A stretch of DNA of 64,000 nucleotides, from contig NZ_BMXE01000003.1 in assembly GCF_014651595.1 (NCBI RefSeq), forward strand, positions 496,001-560,000, in the 5' to 3' direction. The DNA is from Pseudovibrio japonicus. Its GTDB lineage: Bacteria > Pseudomonadota > Alphaproteobacteria > Rhizobiales > Stappiaceae. The notes under the pieces were generated by a model. It was not told where the DNA came from, searched no databases, and saw nothing but the letters and a program-made list of their open reading frames with translations. Positions within the stretch are counted from its first letter, which is position 1. The number at the start of each line of letters is the position of its first letter. Both the position numbers and the translations under genes were made by a program. Below are positions 45,554 to 54,599 of this stretch, in pieces.

Positions 45554-46582
45554 TTAACATTCTCGTGATCCGTATCGGCTTTGCCAGGTTGGTACCGTAT
45601 CGCCGGGGTACTCTTTGGCATTGTACACACCGCGAGCGATGGCACGGGAGACTGTCTGAGCGGCGTAGGCGCCAAGCTCCAGCAGGTCGATCATGGGGTT
45701 TTGCATTTTCCGCTTGCCGGTAGAGATCACAAAGAGCAGATCGCCGTCCATGGGCGTGTGGGCTGGCCAGAGCGCGCGGGCGTAGCCGTCGTGGGCGGCG
45801 GTGGCGATGCGCTTGCATTCGGACTTGGTCAGGATCAGGTCGGTGGCAACGATGCCGATGGTGGTGTTTGCGCTTGGGGATACGTCAATTGTGCCGAGGC
45901 TGAATTTGGTTTGTACGTGGTGTGCGGTCTCCGGCATTTCTGCTGGCCAGCCCAGTCCGCCAAATTCGGCGTTTTGTTCTTGTGGCGCTGCCCAGAAATA
46001 AGGGGTGTCGCCAATGGTGGGGCGGCCCAGAGCGTTGACGGCGATCAGAGCGCCGACCGTTCCGCCGTTTGGCAGCGTGAAAGAGGCAGAGCCCAGCCCA
46101 CCTTTCACGTCGGCGGTGGTGGCGCCAAAGCCTGCGCCTGCGGTGCCGAGTTCAAACTCCTCTGCGGCGTTGTCTACGGCTTCGATCCCCATTTCGCGGT
46201 AGATGGGATTTCTGCCCCATGACTTATCCCCACCATTGCGAAGATCGAATAGAATGGCTGTGGGGGTAATTGGAATGATAGCACTGCCGATACGAAAACC
46301 TTTGCCGAGTTCTGCCAGCCGGACCTGTACGCCGCTGCCTGCATCCAGCCCGTATGCAGAGCCACCTGACAGGACAAGGGCGTCAATGGCGTTGACGGTT
46401 TGCTCCGGCTCCAGCAGGGCGAGGTCGCGCGTGCCGGGAGCGCCGCCCATGATGGCGGCGGAGGCTACGGCTTGTTCGTCCGGAATGAGAACGGTGACCC
46501 CTGACTTGGTTTTTTCGCAATGGGCGTTTCCAACCTTCAATCCCGGAACGTCGGTAATCAGATTGCGTTGGGCTGAGGTCAT
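45554..46582 (-). CDS. P1 family peptidase (DmpA/aminopeptidase S58 type)
   Basis: This 342-residue self-processing aminopeptidase-type protein has the family stretches ITDVPGLKVGNAHCEKT, ALVLSGGSAYGLDAGSGVQV (split) and GTVGALIAVNALG, the last being near the Gly-Ser/Thr autoprocessing site in relatives. Such enzymes release N-terminal residues from peptides, sometimes with D- or beta-amino acids. The ATG at 46582 has GGGAAG about 6 nt upstream. It is convergent with the RND operon. The substrate is unknown. Confidence 0.9.
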   Translation of the reverse strand: MTSAQRNLITDVPGLKVGNAHCEKTKSGVTVLIPDEQAVASAAIMGGAPGTRDLALLEPEQTVNAIDALVLSGGSAYGLDAGSGVQVRLAELGKGFRIGSAIIPITPTAILFDLRNGGDKSWGRNPIYREMGIEAVDNAAEEFELGTAGAGFGATTADVKGGLGSASFTLPNGGTVGALIAVNALGRPTIGDTPYFWAAPQEQNAEFGGLGWPAEMPETAHHVQTKFSLGTIDVSPSANTTIGIVATDLILTKSECKRIATAAHDGYARALWPAHTPMDGDLLFVISTGKRKMQNPMIDLLELGAYAAQTVSRAIARGVYNAKEYPGDTVPTWQSRYGSREC

Positions 46583-46812
46583 GGCACTTCCCTAAGTCAT
46601 TTTCGAAAAATTCACGCAGCGCCCACGTGTTAGTCTTATCGCAAATGCGCTCAAGAGCACGTGGCGGGCATGGCTATGGGCTGATCAAGCTCCAAGCCAT
46701 AATTACAAAAAGTATCGCAGACCCAAAAAGGGTATGCCCTTATCAGTGATACGCGCAAACAAATTTGAGATAAAGGGCTCCTATTTTAGAAAATGGAATA
46801 GGAGCCGGTATC

Positions 46813-47337
46813 TTAGACAGAATGATAGTTTCGGTCGAGGTAGATCAGGGCTGGGGCAAACTCACCCAGCCGTGCTGCAACGACCTCACCGAAGATAACA
46901 GAGTGGGTGCCTACTTCTGTCACTTCTTTAATGTGACAATCAAAGCTGACTCGCGCGCTTTCCAGAATTGGACTGCCGGTTACCAGAGTGCCCCAGTTTC
47001 CTTTTGTAAAGCGTTCTTCCATTGGCAGATCACCTTCGCCTGCAAAGGCGTTGGACAGGTCTGTGTGATCGTGAACGAGCGTGTTGATGGAGAAGACGCC
47101 GTTGTCTTTGACGATCTGGTTTACGCGGGCGCTGCGGTTGAGGCAGACAAGCAGGGTCGCGGGACTGTCAGAAACGGAACACACAGAGGAAACGGTTGCG
47201 CCAACACGGCCTGCGTGACCAGCACTGGCGAGCAGGTGAACCGATGCGCCCAAACGACTCATAGCCTCTCTAAACTCGTGAGATGCCAGTGTCTTGTTGT
47301 TATTCTCAAGTGGCGCCATGGTTATAGCTGTCGTCAT
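46813..47337 (-). CDS. Flavin reductase (HpaC-like FMN-binding) domain protein
   Basis: This 174-residue split-barrel flavoprotein supplies reduced flavin to a monooxygenase. FSINTLVHDHTDLSNAFAG (101-119) is the flavin-binding family motif, together with LLVCLNRSARVN. Length is normal. No monooxygenase partner gene is adjacent in this window, so the partner may be elsewhere, or the protein works in another redox role. Confidence 0.88.
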   Translation of the reverse strand: MTTAITMAPLENNNKTLASHEFREAMSRLGASVHLLASAGHAGRVGATVSSVCSVSDSPATLLVCLNRSARVNQIVKDNGVFSINTLVHDHTDLSNAFAGEGDLPMEERFTKGNWGTLVTGSPILESARVSFDCHIKEVTEVGTHSVIFGEVVAARLGEFAPALIYLDRNYHSV

Positions 47338-47729
47338 TCAGTTCGTTCCAAGATATTCCCAGAGATACGCTCTCTGGTTCACACTATGTAGCGTCTATTA
47401 GTAGGGTTTCGTCGTCTAAAAATGACGGTATTCGAATTAGAGTAATTATAGATATTTATAGAGAAAAGCTAGTTCAACAATGAGTGTCCGACCATTTTAC
47501 CAGAGACTGGTTTAGATTAGAACTCATCCTAAAATATAGTGCCTGCGAGTGACCTTTATGTGATGCCGATATTATGTCCATTTTGACGAGTATCGTCGCA
47601 TGATCGCATAGCAAAAGTAATGGTATCAGCAATAGGATAAGGCTAGTGCTTGGCGAGACGCTCAATGTAACTTTGGTCAATTCGCAGAGTTTCGAGTTTC
47701 TGGCAGCCAGCCGAAAATGAGAAGTGATG
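47338..47729. other. 392-bp intergenic region upstream of the phytochelatin-synthase-like gene
   Basis: AT-rich and non-coding. A short hairpin (CCAGAGA 47359-47365 with TCTCTGG 47371-47377) lies 22 bp upstream of the flavin reductase start, in its 5' leader. Both divergent promoters must lie here. I see no other structure. Confidence 0.5.
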
Positions 47730-48437
47730 ATGAAAATCAACCGACTTGCTATATTCGGCGCTGCTCTGCTCCTGACTGGGGCTTATGCAGGCAGTGCCTT
47801 TTCAAGTGACGACGATCTCATTTATCTGACCGAACCTGCGGGTCAAAGCCTCTTTGAGGACTCTGAAATCAAGTCGGATTACTTTCCGCTGGCAAGTTAT
47901 TTAGAGACACAGAAGGTCGTTACTTTTTGCGGACCGGCGACAATTGCTAATGTTCTAAACAGTCTGGATGTGCCCCGTCCACCAGTGCTGCTTCTCAGTC
48001 CCTACGGTTACTTTACTCAAGAGAATGTCTTTACGCCTGAAAATCAGCAGGTGAAGGGTTATCTGGGTGTTTTCACAAGTGGCATGAATCTGGAACAGTT
48101 AGCTACCTTCTTTGCTAATCTTGGCGTGCAGTCGGATTTCCATTATGCCAGTGATCTGACAACCGACGAACTACGTGATATCGTTACAGAAACCCTGCAG
48201 GATACTGATAAGCGGTTGGTCATCAACTACACGCGGCAGGCTATTGATCAAGACGGTGCAGGGCATATTTCACCCGTGGCTGCTTATGATGAAGACAACG
48301 ATAAAGTGCTGATTCTGGATGTGGCGAAATACAAATACCCGCCTGTCTGGATAACCATGTCTGAGCTGCACGATGCGATGTCTGGAGTTGATTCAGACTC
48401 AAATCTTAGCCGTGGCATTGTTGTGGTGTCGAAATAA
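47730..48437 (+). CDS. Exported phytochelatin synthase-like protease (family C83)
   Basis: This 235-residue protein has a signal peptide (first about 24 residues, to GSAF). The Cys-His-Asp triad of phytochelatin synthases is complete: C67 (TFCGPATIANVLNSL), H179 (GAGHISPVAAYDEDND), D197 (LILDVAKYKYPPVW). Spacings of 112 and 18 residues match the cyanobacterial enzyme (C70, H183, D201). Short bacterial homologues mainly hydrolyse glutathione to gamma-Glu-Cys. The ATG at 47730 has GAGAAG 5 nt upstream; GTG and ATG at 47724 and 47727 are open too. It is monocistronic. Confidence 0.88.
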   Translation: MKINRLAIFGAALLLTGAYAGSAFSSDDDLIYLTEPAGQSLFEDSEIKSDYFPLASYLETQKVVTFCGPATIANVLNSLDVPRPPVLLLSPYGYFTQENVFTPENQQVKGYLGVFTSGMNLEQLATFFANLGVQSDFHYASDLTTDELRDIVTETLQDTDKRLVINYTRQAIDQDGAGHISPVAAYDEDNDKVLILDVAKYKYPPVWITMSELHDAMSGVDSDSNLSRGIVVVSK

Positions 48438-48884
48438 CGCTCACCTGACTAGCGAACTCTCCAATTCCTTGGGTGCCTAGACCCCTTGATGGCAGCTGGT
48501 TAGCGATCCATCAAAAAACTTCAGGTGTCATCTTGCGGTTGCGTTGTCGCGAGGCCCAGTATAAATCAATCATGATATATTACAAATTTACATAAAAATC
48601 TCCCAATTGGGTGAGGGAGATTCACGTTTTAGTTGCGAAAATTCATTCTCAATTGCTGTCTTTGTAAAATTTCCTGAGCGGTTAGCTGTAGGTGTTTCGG
48701 CTCTTACGAAATAAAAATGCGTTTTATGCGTAGAAATCGTATAAAAGTTCCAATATACGGGCTTATAAATATGGGTAATATACTTACAGGGGAGCTTACC
48801 TTAAAATATCGGGGGTCTGAAATCGGAGGCGTTCAGATCGGACAGCAACTAATAGCTGATCTCATTCGGGGAACAAAATAAAAC
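48438..48884. other. 447-bp region upstream of the liv operon
   Basis: The left part carries an inverted repeat AATCTCCC/GGGAGATT (48597-48604 and 48615-48622). The right half (48700-48800) is AT-rich and likely holds the promoter of livHMGF. The leader to the livH ATG is long, so an untranslated regulatory region is possible. I see no ORF. Confidence 0.5.
48597..48622. repeat. Inverted repeat upstream of livH
   Basis: AATCTCCC at 48597-48604 and GGGAGATT at 48615-48622 are perfectly complementary with a 10-nt loop. CACGTTTTAG follows, so it may be a weak terminator of the preceding gene. Confidence 0.55.
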
Positions 48885-49820
48885 ATGGATTACTTTCTCC
48901 AGCAACTTATCAATGGCGTTACGCTTGGGTCCATTTATGGCCTCATCGCCATTGGTTATACTATGGTCTATGGAATCATCGGCATGATTAACTTCGCCCA
49001 CGGCGATATCTTCATGGTCGGTTCTTTCATTGCACTTGTTATAATTGTCGCACTTGGAATTACAGCTGCTACTCCAGTGCTTCTTTTGATTTTAGCTTTG
49101 GCTCTCGTATTGGTTGTGGCCATGGCATTGACGGCTGTTTGGGGGTGGACAGTCGAGAGAATTGCTTACCGGCCTTTGCGTGGCTCATTCCGCCTTGCGC
49201 CGCTGATTACTGCAATTGGTGCATCAATTGCTCTTCAGAACTTCGTTCAGGTTTCTCAGGGTGCGAAGAACAAGCCGCTTCAGCCGCTGATCTCTGGCGG
49301 ATTTCAGCTGACAGATGGTGGTGCTGACGGGTCCGGTTTTGTGGTGAACCTGTCCTATGTACAGATCCTCATCGTGGTGACGACCGTTATCCTCATGCTC
49401 GGTTTCACCTACCTCATCAACAATACAAGTCTTGGTCGTTCGCAGCGTGCCTGTGAGCAGGACCGCAAGATGGCTGCTCTGCTTGGTGTGAACGTTGACC
49501 GCACCATTTCCCTGACCTTTGTGATGGGCGCTTCTCTGGCTGCCGTCGCGGGTCTGATGTTCCTGCTCTACTACGGCGTTGTGGACTTCTACATTGGCTT
49601 CCTTGCCGGCGTGAAGGCGTTTACCGCTGCGGTGCTGGGCGGAATTGGGTCTTTGCCGGGCGCGATGCTTGGTGGTCTTTTGATTGGCCTGATCGAGACA
49701 TTCTGGTCCGGTTATTTCTCAGTTGAATACAAGGACGTGGCTGCGTTCTCGATCCTCGCGATCGTGCTCATCTTTATGCCGGAAGGTCTTCTCGGCCAAC
49801 CTGAGGTGGAGAAGGTATAA
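48885..49820 (+). CDS. livH: Branched-chain amino acid ABC transporter permease LivH
   Basis: This 311-residue inner-membrane permease is one of the two channel subunits of the LIV importer. About eight TM segments are visible, starting with MDYFLQQLINGVTLGSIYGL, then the LivH family motifs MINFAHGDIFMVG and ACEQDRKMAALLGVNVDR (cytoplasmic coupling loop) and GGIGSLPGAMLGGLLIGLIE. Its TAA overlaps the livM ATG by one base. The operon order is livH-livM-livG-livF. Confidence 0.95.
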   Translation: MDYFLQQLINGVTLGSIYGLIAIGYTMVYGIIGMINFAHGDIFMVGSFIALVIIVALGITAATPVLLLILALALVLVVAMALTAVWGWTVERIAYRPLRGSFRLAPLITAIGASIALQNFVQVSQGAKNKPLQPLISGGFQLTDGGADGSGFVVNLSYVQILIVVTTVILMLGFTYLINNTSLGRSQRACEQDRKMAALLGVNVDRTISLTFVMGASLAAVAGLMFLLYYGVVDFYIGFLAGVKAFTAAVLGGIGSLPGAMLGGLLIGLIETFWSGYFSVEYKDVAAFSILAIVLIFMPEGLLGQPEVEKV

Positions 49821-51154
49821 TGCAAGCAAGACAAAGAGACAGCTTACTTGTTGCAAGTTTGAAAGACAGTTTGGGCGGTGCGGTGATTACCTTTGCACTT
49901 GCCTGCGTCATGGTGGGTCTTAAGGTTGACGTGGCATCCGGGCGTGGTGCGGAACTCTTCCTTGAGCACCGCTGGTTTGCGGTTGCGGTTGCGGTGGTCA
50001 CCGTGTTTGCCGGTCGCTTTCTGATGAATATGTTCTTCTGGAAGCGTGACGATGCGCCAAGCATCGGGCTTTCCGGTTTTCTGCCAAAAGGCGGTTTGGG
50101 GAACGGCACTACGAGTGTTCTGAAGTACGCGATGGTTGCGCTGGCGGTAGTGCTTCCATTTGCGTTGATGTTCTGGCTGGGTGCTCGTGGGTCCCGTCAG
50201 TATATTGACCTTGCCATTTTGGTGCTCACCTATGTGATGCTGGGATGGGGCCTGAACATCGTGGTTGGCCTTGCTGGCCTGCTCGACCTTGGGTATGTGG
50301 CGTTTTATGCGGTGGGGGCTTACTCCTACGCGTTGCTGGCGCACTACTTCGGGTTCTCGTTCTGGCTCTGCCTGCCGCTGGCCGGTATTCTGGCTGCGTT
50401 CTGGGGTATCATTTTGGGCTTCCCGGTACTGAGGCTTCGAGGTGACTATCTAGCCATTGTAACGCTTGCGTTTGGTGAGATTATCCGCGTTGTGCTGCTG
50501 AACTGGTACGAGTTTACCGGTGGTCCTGATGGTCTTTCCGGCATTCCACGTCCTAGCTTCTTTGGCTTGGAGTTTACCCGCGGTGAAGGTGGGTTTGCGG
50601 ACTTCTTCGGTTTGAAGTTTAGCAGTATCCATCGCATTATCTTCCTGTACTATCTCATCTTCGCGATGGCCTTGTTTACAAACTTTGTAACCATGCGCTT
50701 GCGCCGGATGCCGATTGGTCGTGCATGGGAAGCCTTGCGAGAGGATGAAATTGCCTGCCGTGCTCTTGGCATCAACACAACGACAACCAAACTGACAGCC
50801 TTTGCTCTTGGTGCGATGTTCGCTGGCTTTGCAGGGTCTTTCTTTGCAACGCGTCAGGGCTTCATCTCTCCTGAGAGTTTCACCTTCCTTGAATCCGCGA
50901 TCATTCTTGCGATTGTGGTTTTGGGTGGTCTTGGCTCACAGATCGGCGTGGTGATCGCTGCGATTGTGATGATCGGTGGCTTCGAATTCTTCCGCGAGTT
51001 TGAAGAATACCGCATGCTTGTCTTCGGTATGATCATGGTGGTGATCATGGTTTGGAAACCACGTGGATTGATCTCAAGCAGAACGCCGAGTGTGGCACTT
51101 TCCAAAAACGCAAAGGGCATCTCTGCCGATCTTGTTCAGGAGGGCCACGGATGA
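49820..51154 (+). CDS. livM: Branched-chain amino acid ABC transporter permease LivM
   Basis: This 444-residue second permease has an N-terminal extension with extra hydrophobic segments (about 15-80) compared with the E. coli protein. The LivM core is seen from about residue 150, with GLAGLLDLGYVAFYAVGAY, RLRGDYLAIVTLAFGEIIR and the C-terminal GGLGSQIGVVIAAIVM. The TGA overlaps the livG ATG by four bases. Confidence 0.95.
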   Translation: MQARQRDSLLVASLKDSLGGAVITFALACVMVGLKVDVASGRGAELFLEHRWFAVAVAVVTVFAGRFLMNMFFWKRDDAPSIGLSGFLPKGGLGNGTTSVLKYAMVALAVVLPFALMFWLGARGSRQYIDLAILVLTYVMLGWGLNIVVGLAGLLDLGYVAFYAVGAYSYALLAHYFGFSFWLCLPLAGILAAFWGIILGFPVLRLRGDYLAIVTLAFGEIIRVVLLNWYEFTGGPDGLSGIPRPSFFGLEFTRGEGGFADFFGLKFSSIHRIIFLYYLIFAMALFTNFVTMRLRRMPIGRAWEALREDEIACRALGINTTTTKLTAFALGAMFAGFAGSFFATRQGFISPESFTFLESAIILAIVVLGGLGSQIGVVIAAIVMIGGFEFFREFEEYRMLVFGMIMVVIMVWKPRGLISSRTPSVALSKNAKGISADLVQEGHG

Positions 51155-51996
51155 GCACCTGGGACACAAACCCTGTTCTGAAGGTTGAGCACCTGACAAT
51201 GCGCTTTGGCGGATTGACGGCGATCAACGACCTGAGCTTTAACGTGGGGCGCGGTGATATTACTGCGCTGATCGGGCCGAACGGTGCGGGTAAAACCACA
51301 GTGTTTAACTGCATCACCGGCTTTTATAAGCCGACTGAAGGCCGTCTGGTCATGAACCGGTCCATTGGTGAAAAGCACCTTTTGGAGCGGATGGCGGATT
51401 TTAAGATTACGGCGGACGCGAAGGTTGCCCGTACGTTCCAGAATATCCGGCTGTTTGGCGGGATGACCATTTTGGAAAACCTGATGGTGGCACAGCATAA
51501 TCCGCTGATGGTTGCCTCCAACTGGACCATTGGTGGTCTGCTCGGTCTGGGTGGTTACAAGAAGTCCAATGTGGATGCGATTGAAACTGCTAAGTACTGG
51601 CTGGAGCGGATTGATCTGATCGACCGGGCGGATGCGCCTGCGGCTGATCTTTCCTACGGCGATCAGCGCCGACTGGAGATTGCCCGTGCCATGTGTACTG
51701 GCCCTGAGCTTCTTTGTCTGGACGAACCAGCTGCTGGTTTGAACCCGAAAGAGAGTTTGGAGCTGAACAATCTGCTTCAATACATCCGTAAAGAGCACGA
51801 CACCTCTGTTTTGCTGATCGAGCATGACATGTCTGTTGTGATGGAAATCTCCGACCACGTGGTGGTGCTGGATTACGGCGTGAAGATTTCCGACGGCACC
51901 CCTGAGTTCGTCAAGAACGATCCGCACGTGATTGCGGCTTATCTGGGTGTTGAGGATGATGAAGTGGAGTTGGTTGAAGAGGAGGTGGGTCTATGA
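51151..51996 (+). CDS. livG: Branched-chain amino acid ABC transporter ATPase LivG
   Basis: This 281-residue ATPase has Walker A GPNGAGKTT (48-56), signature LSYGDQRRLEIARAM and Walker B LLCLDEPAAG, plus the LivG-type insert GMTILENLMVAQHN after the Q-loop. The start at 51151 overlaps the livM stop; upstream open frame is not protein-like. It overlaps livF by four bases (ATGA). Confidence 0.95.
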   Translation: MSTWDTNPVLKVEHLTMRFGGLTAINDLSFNVGRGDITALIGPNGAGKTTVFNCITGFYKPTEGRLVMNRSIGEKHLLERMADFKITADAKVARTFQNIRLFGGMTILENLMVAQHNPLMVASNWTIGGLLGLGGYKKSNVDAIETAKYWLERIDLIDRADAPAADLSYGDQRRLEIARAMCTGPELLCLDEPAAGLNPKESLELNNLLQYIRKEHDTSVLLIEHDMSVVMEISDHVVVLDYGVKISDGTPEFVKNDPHVIAAYLGVEDDEVELVEEEVGL

Positions 51997-52724
51997 ACGC
52001 GCAACAACCACTCCTGAGCATTCGCGGAGTAGAAACCTTCTACGGCAAGATCCAAGCGCTGCACGGCGTTGATCTTGATGTGTATGATGGTGAGATCGTG
52101 ACGCTGATCGGGGCGAACGGAGCGGGGAAATCCACCCTGATGATGACCGTTTGCGGTACCCCGCAGGCTCGCAAAGGCTCGGTGACGTATTGTGGTGAGG
52201 ACATCACCTACAAGCCGACTTTCGAGATTATGCGGACCGGTATTGCCCAGTCACCGGAAGGACGCCGTATCTTCCCACGCATGACGGTTCTAGAGAACCT
52301 GATGATGGGCGGTATGGTTGCCGGGAACGAGCATTTTGAGGAAGACCTGCGCCGTGCGTTTGAGCTGTTTCCGCGTTTGAAAGAACGTCAACAGCAGCGC
52401 GGCGGGACTTTGTCTGGCGGCGAGCAACAGATGCTGGCGATTGCCCGCGCTCTGATGAGCCGTCCGCGCCTGTTGTTGCTGGATGAGCCGTCTCTGGGTT
52501 TGGCTCCGATTATCGTGTCGCAGATTTTTGATGCGATCCGGGAGCTGAACCGTACGGATGGTCTGACTGTGTTCCTTGTTGAGCAGAATGCGTATCACGC
52601 ACTCAAGCTGGCTCACCGGGGCTACGTGATGGTCAACGGCACAATTACCATGACCGGCACAGGTAAGGAGCTTTTGTCTCGTGAAGAGGTGAAGGCAGCT
52701 TATCTTGAAGGCGGCGCGCACTAA
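51993..52724 (+). CDS. livF: Branched-chain amino acid ABC transporter ATPase LivF
   Basis: This 243-residue ATPase pairs with LivG. Walker A GANGAGKST, signature LSGGEQQMLAIARAL and Walker B LLLLDEPSLG are present, with the conserved C-terminal VEQNAYHALKLAHRGYVM stretch. Its ATG overlaps the livG stop. A DUF6867 gene follows 12 bp later. Confidence 0.95.
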   Translation: MNAQQPLLSIRGVETFYGKIQALHGVDLDVYDGEIVTLIGANGAGKSTLMMTVCGTPQARKGSVTYCGEDITYKPTFEIMRTGIAQSPEGRRIFPRMTVLENLMMGGMVAGNEHFEEDLRRAFELFPRLKERQQQRGGTLSGGEQQMLAIARALMSRPRLLLLDEPSLGLAPIIVSQIFDAIRELNRTDGLTVFLVEQNAYHALKLAHRGYVMVNGTITMTGTGKELLSREEVKAAYLEGGAH

Positions 52725-52736
52725 GGAGGCGAAGAG

Positions 52737-53096
52737 ATGGGTATTCTTTACGGCAGCTCTATGTCTGCCTTTATTGTCCTGGTGGTTATTCTTGGCGGTT
52801 TGGCTGCTGCTGCTACCGGTCGCTCTGTTGCGACCACGTGGCGACCGTTGCCGATCCTGTTCTGGTTCATCTTCCTGTTGACCCTTGCGATCCGGTTCCT
52901 GTCATTTGCACTGTTTGAAGAGCCTCTGCTTTCTATTCAGTATCTTGTGGTGGATTACGCGATTCTCATAGGCATCGCGCTGGCGAGTTATCGCATGACA
53001 CGGACCACGCAGATGGTGACTCAGTATAGCTGGCTCTATCAGAAGGTGGGTCCATTTGGCTGGACGTTGAAACCTGGTCAGAAAGATAATTACTAA
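52737..53096 (+). CDS. DUF6867-family small membrane protein in the liv operon
   Basis: This 119-residue protein has three or four hydrophobic helices (about 7-25, 35-58, 72-86) and ends in a hydrophilic tail (MVTQYSWLYQKVGPFGWTLK). It lies 12 bp after livF and 200 bp before livK with AAGGAGG before its ATG. Close relatives are found at this position in many alphaproteobacterial liv operons. A role as an auxiliary subunit of the LIV importer is inferred from place only; biochemical function is unknown. Confidence 0.75.
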   Translation: MGILYGSSMSAFIVLVVILGGLAAAATGRSVATTWRPLPILFWFIFLLTLAIRFLSFALFEEPLLSIQYLVVDYAILIGIALASYRMTRTTQMVTQYSWLYQKVGPFGWTLKPGQKDNY

Positions 53097-53208
53097 TTCG
53101 CAAAATTACTTAGATAATTGTTGCGCATCTGGTCAGTTCTGGTTCACACTAGTGACTGGCTATGCATCCGGATGATGAGCACGGAGAGGTCTCATTGTTG
53201 GAAGCATC

Positions 53209-53233
53209 GAGCAGGCGAGGGGTTTGCCTGCTC
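53209..53233 (+). promoter_or_regulatory. Strong leader hairpin before livK
   Basis: GAGCAGGC (53209-53216) pairs with GCCTGCTC (53226-53233) around a 9-nt loop. It lies 70 bp before the livK ATG and is not followed by a T-run. It might protect the highly expressed livK mRNA from 5' decay, or mark a processing site. Confidence 0.55.
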
Positions 53234-53302
53234 AAATGGGAGACATTGCTGTTTCCCGTTCAATTTCAATTAAGAAATGCACCTGAGTTGGGGAGTTTTT
53301 TT

Positions 53303-54403
53303 ATGAAAAAGTATCTTTTGGCAAGCGTTGCCGGTGTTGCTGCTATGGCAATGTCTGGCGCAGCTATGGCTGAAATCGTTATTGCTACTGCAGGCCCAAT
53401 GACTGGTCAGTACGCATCGTTTGGTGCGCAGATGAAAGCTGGTGCGGAACAGGCTGTTGCTGACATCAACGCAGCTGGCGGTGTGAACGGCGAGATGCTT
53501 GTTCTGGAAGTTGGTGATGATGCATGTGACCCTAAGCAGGCTGTTGCTGTTGCAAACCAGATGGTTGGTAAGAACGTAGCGTTCATGGCTGGTCACTTCT
53601 GCTCCGGTTCTTCTATCCCAGCTTCTCAGGTTTATGCTGAAGAGGGCATCGTTCAGATCACTCCAGCATCCACCAACCCGAAGTACACTGACGAGCGTCC
53701 TGGTCCTGGCACCTACCGTGTTTGTGGCCGTGATGACCAGCAGGGTAAAGTTGCAGGTACCACACTTGCGACCGAATTCGGCGATCAGAACATTGCTGTG
53801 ATCCACGACAAGACTGCTTACGGTAAAGGTCTTGCTGATGCGACCAAAGCTGTGATGAACGCTGCTGGCAAGCAGGAAGCTCTTTATGAAGCTTACACTG
53901 CTGGTGAAAAAGACTACACCGCGCTGGTTTCCAAGCTGAAGTCTGAAAAAGTCGACGTTCTTTACGTTGGTGGTTACCACACTGAAGCTGGTCTGATGAA
54001 GCGTCAGATGGTTGATCAGGGCATGGACACCATTCTGGTTTCAGGTGACGCTCTTGTGACTGACGAGTACTGGTCCATCACCGGTCCTGCTGGCGCAGGC
54101 ACCCTGATGACCTTCCCGCCGGACCCACGTAACAACGCTGAAGCTGCTGCTGTTGTGGCTGCTCTTGAAGCTGCTGGCAAGACCACTGAAGGTTACGCAC
54201 TTTACACCTATGCTGCGATCCAGACATGGGCGAAAGCTGCTTCTGCTGCAGGTTCCACTGACTATGACGAAGTTGTCGACGCACTGAACAACGGCAAGTT
54301 CGACACTGTTCTGGGTGAGCTGTCCTTTGATGAAAAAGGTGACGTGTCTCTGCCAGGTTACGTTTGGTACGAGTGGAAAGACGGTTCCTACGGTTACCGC
54401 TAA
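53303..54403 (+). CDS. livK: Branched-chain amino acid ABC transporter substrate-binding protein
   Basis: This 366-residue periplasmic binding protein has signal peptide MKKYLLASVAGVAAMAMSGA plus AMA, cleaved before EIVIATAGPMTGQ. The type I periplasmic-binding fold has the expected FGAQMKAGAEQAVADINAAGG and the disulfide-forming Cys pair (DACDPK and GHFCSGS). It is the last gene of the liv operon, or has its own promoter after the 5' leader hairpin. GGGGAG is 11-16 bases upstream. It is followed by a strong terminator. Confidence 0.95.
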   Translation: MKKYLLASVAGVAAMAMSGAAMAEIVIATAGPMTGQYASFGAQMKAGAEQAVADINAAGGVNGEMLVLEVGDDACDPKQAVAVANQMVGKNVAFMAGHFCSGSSIPASQVYAEEGIVQITPASTNPKYTDERPGPGTYRVCGRDDQQGKVAGTTLATEFGDQNIAVIHDKTAYGKGLADATKAVMNAAGKQEALYEAYTAGEKDYTALVSKLKSEKVDVLYVGGYHTEAGLMKRQMVDQGMDTILVSGDALVTDEYWSITGPAGAGTLMTFPPDPRNNAEAAAVVAALEAAGKTTEGYALYTYAAIQTWAKAASAAGSTDYDEVVDALNNGKFDTVLGELSFDEKGDVSLPGYVWYEWKDGSYGYR

Positions 54404-54437
54404 GATTTAAAGCCTGAGATTATTCAGGTTTTTGAGA

Positions 54438-54470
54438 GGGTTCCGGGGCAGCGCTCCGGGACCCTTTTTT
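54438..54470 (+). terminator. Rho-independent terminator of livK
   Basis: GGGTTCCGG (54438-54446) pairs with CCGGGACCC (54456-54464), then TTTTTT. Confidence 0.9.
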
Positions 54471-54599
54471 GTTGAAATAGAGCAAGGCTGGCAGAGCCTT
54501 GTTAAGAATAAATCTGCTCAGTCCGCAATTGGATGCACCGAACTATATCTGGCTTAAGCTTCAGTGCTTAAGCTGCGCTTTCCTAACTGAAGGTGTGCG

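Noticed and set aside
53162-53302. Upstream extension of livK to 53162
   Set aside because: The signal peptide starts at the ATG at 53303; the extension has no protein-like pattern and covers the leader hairpin.
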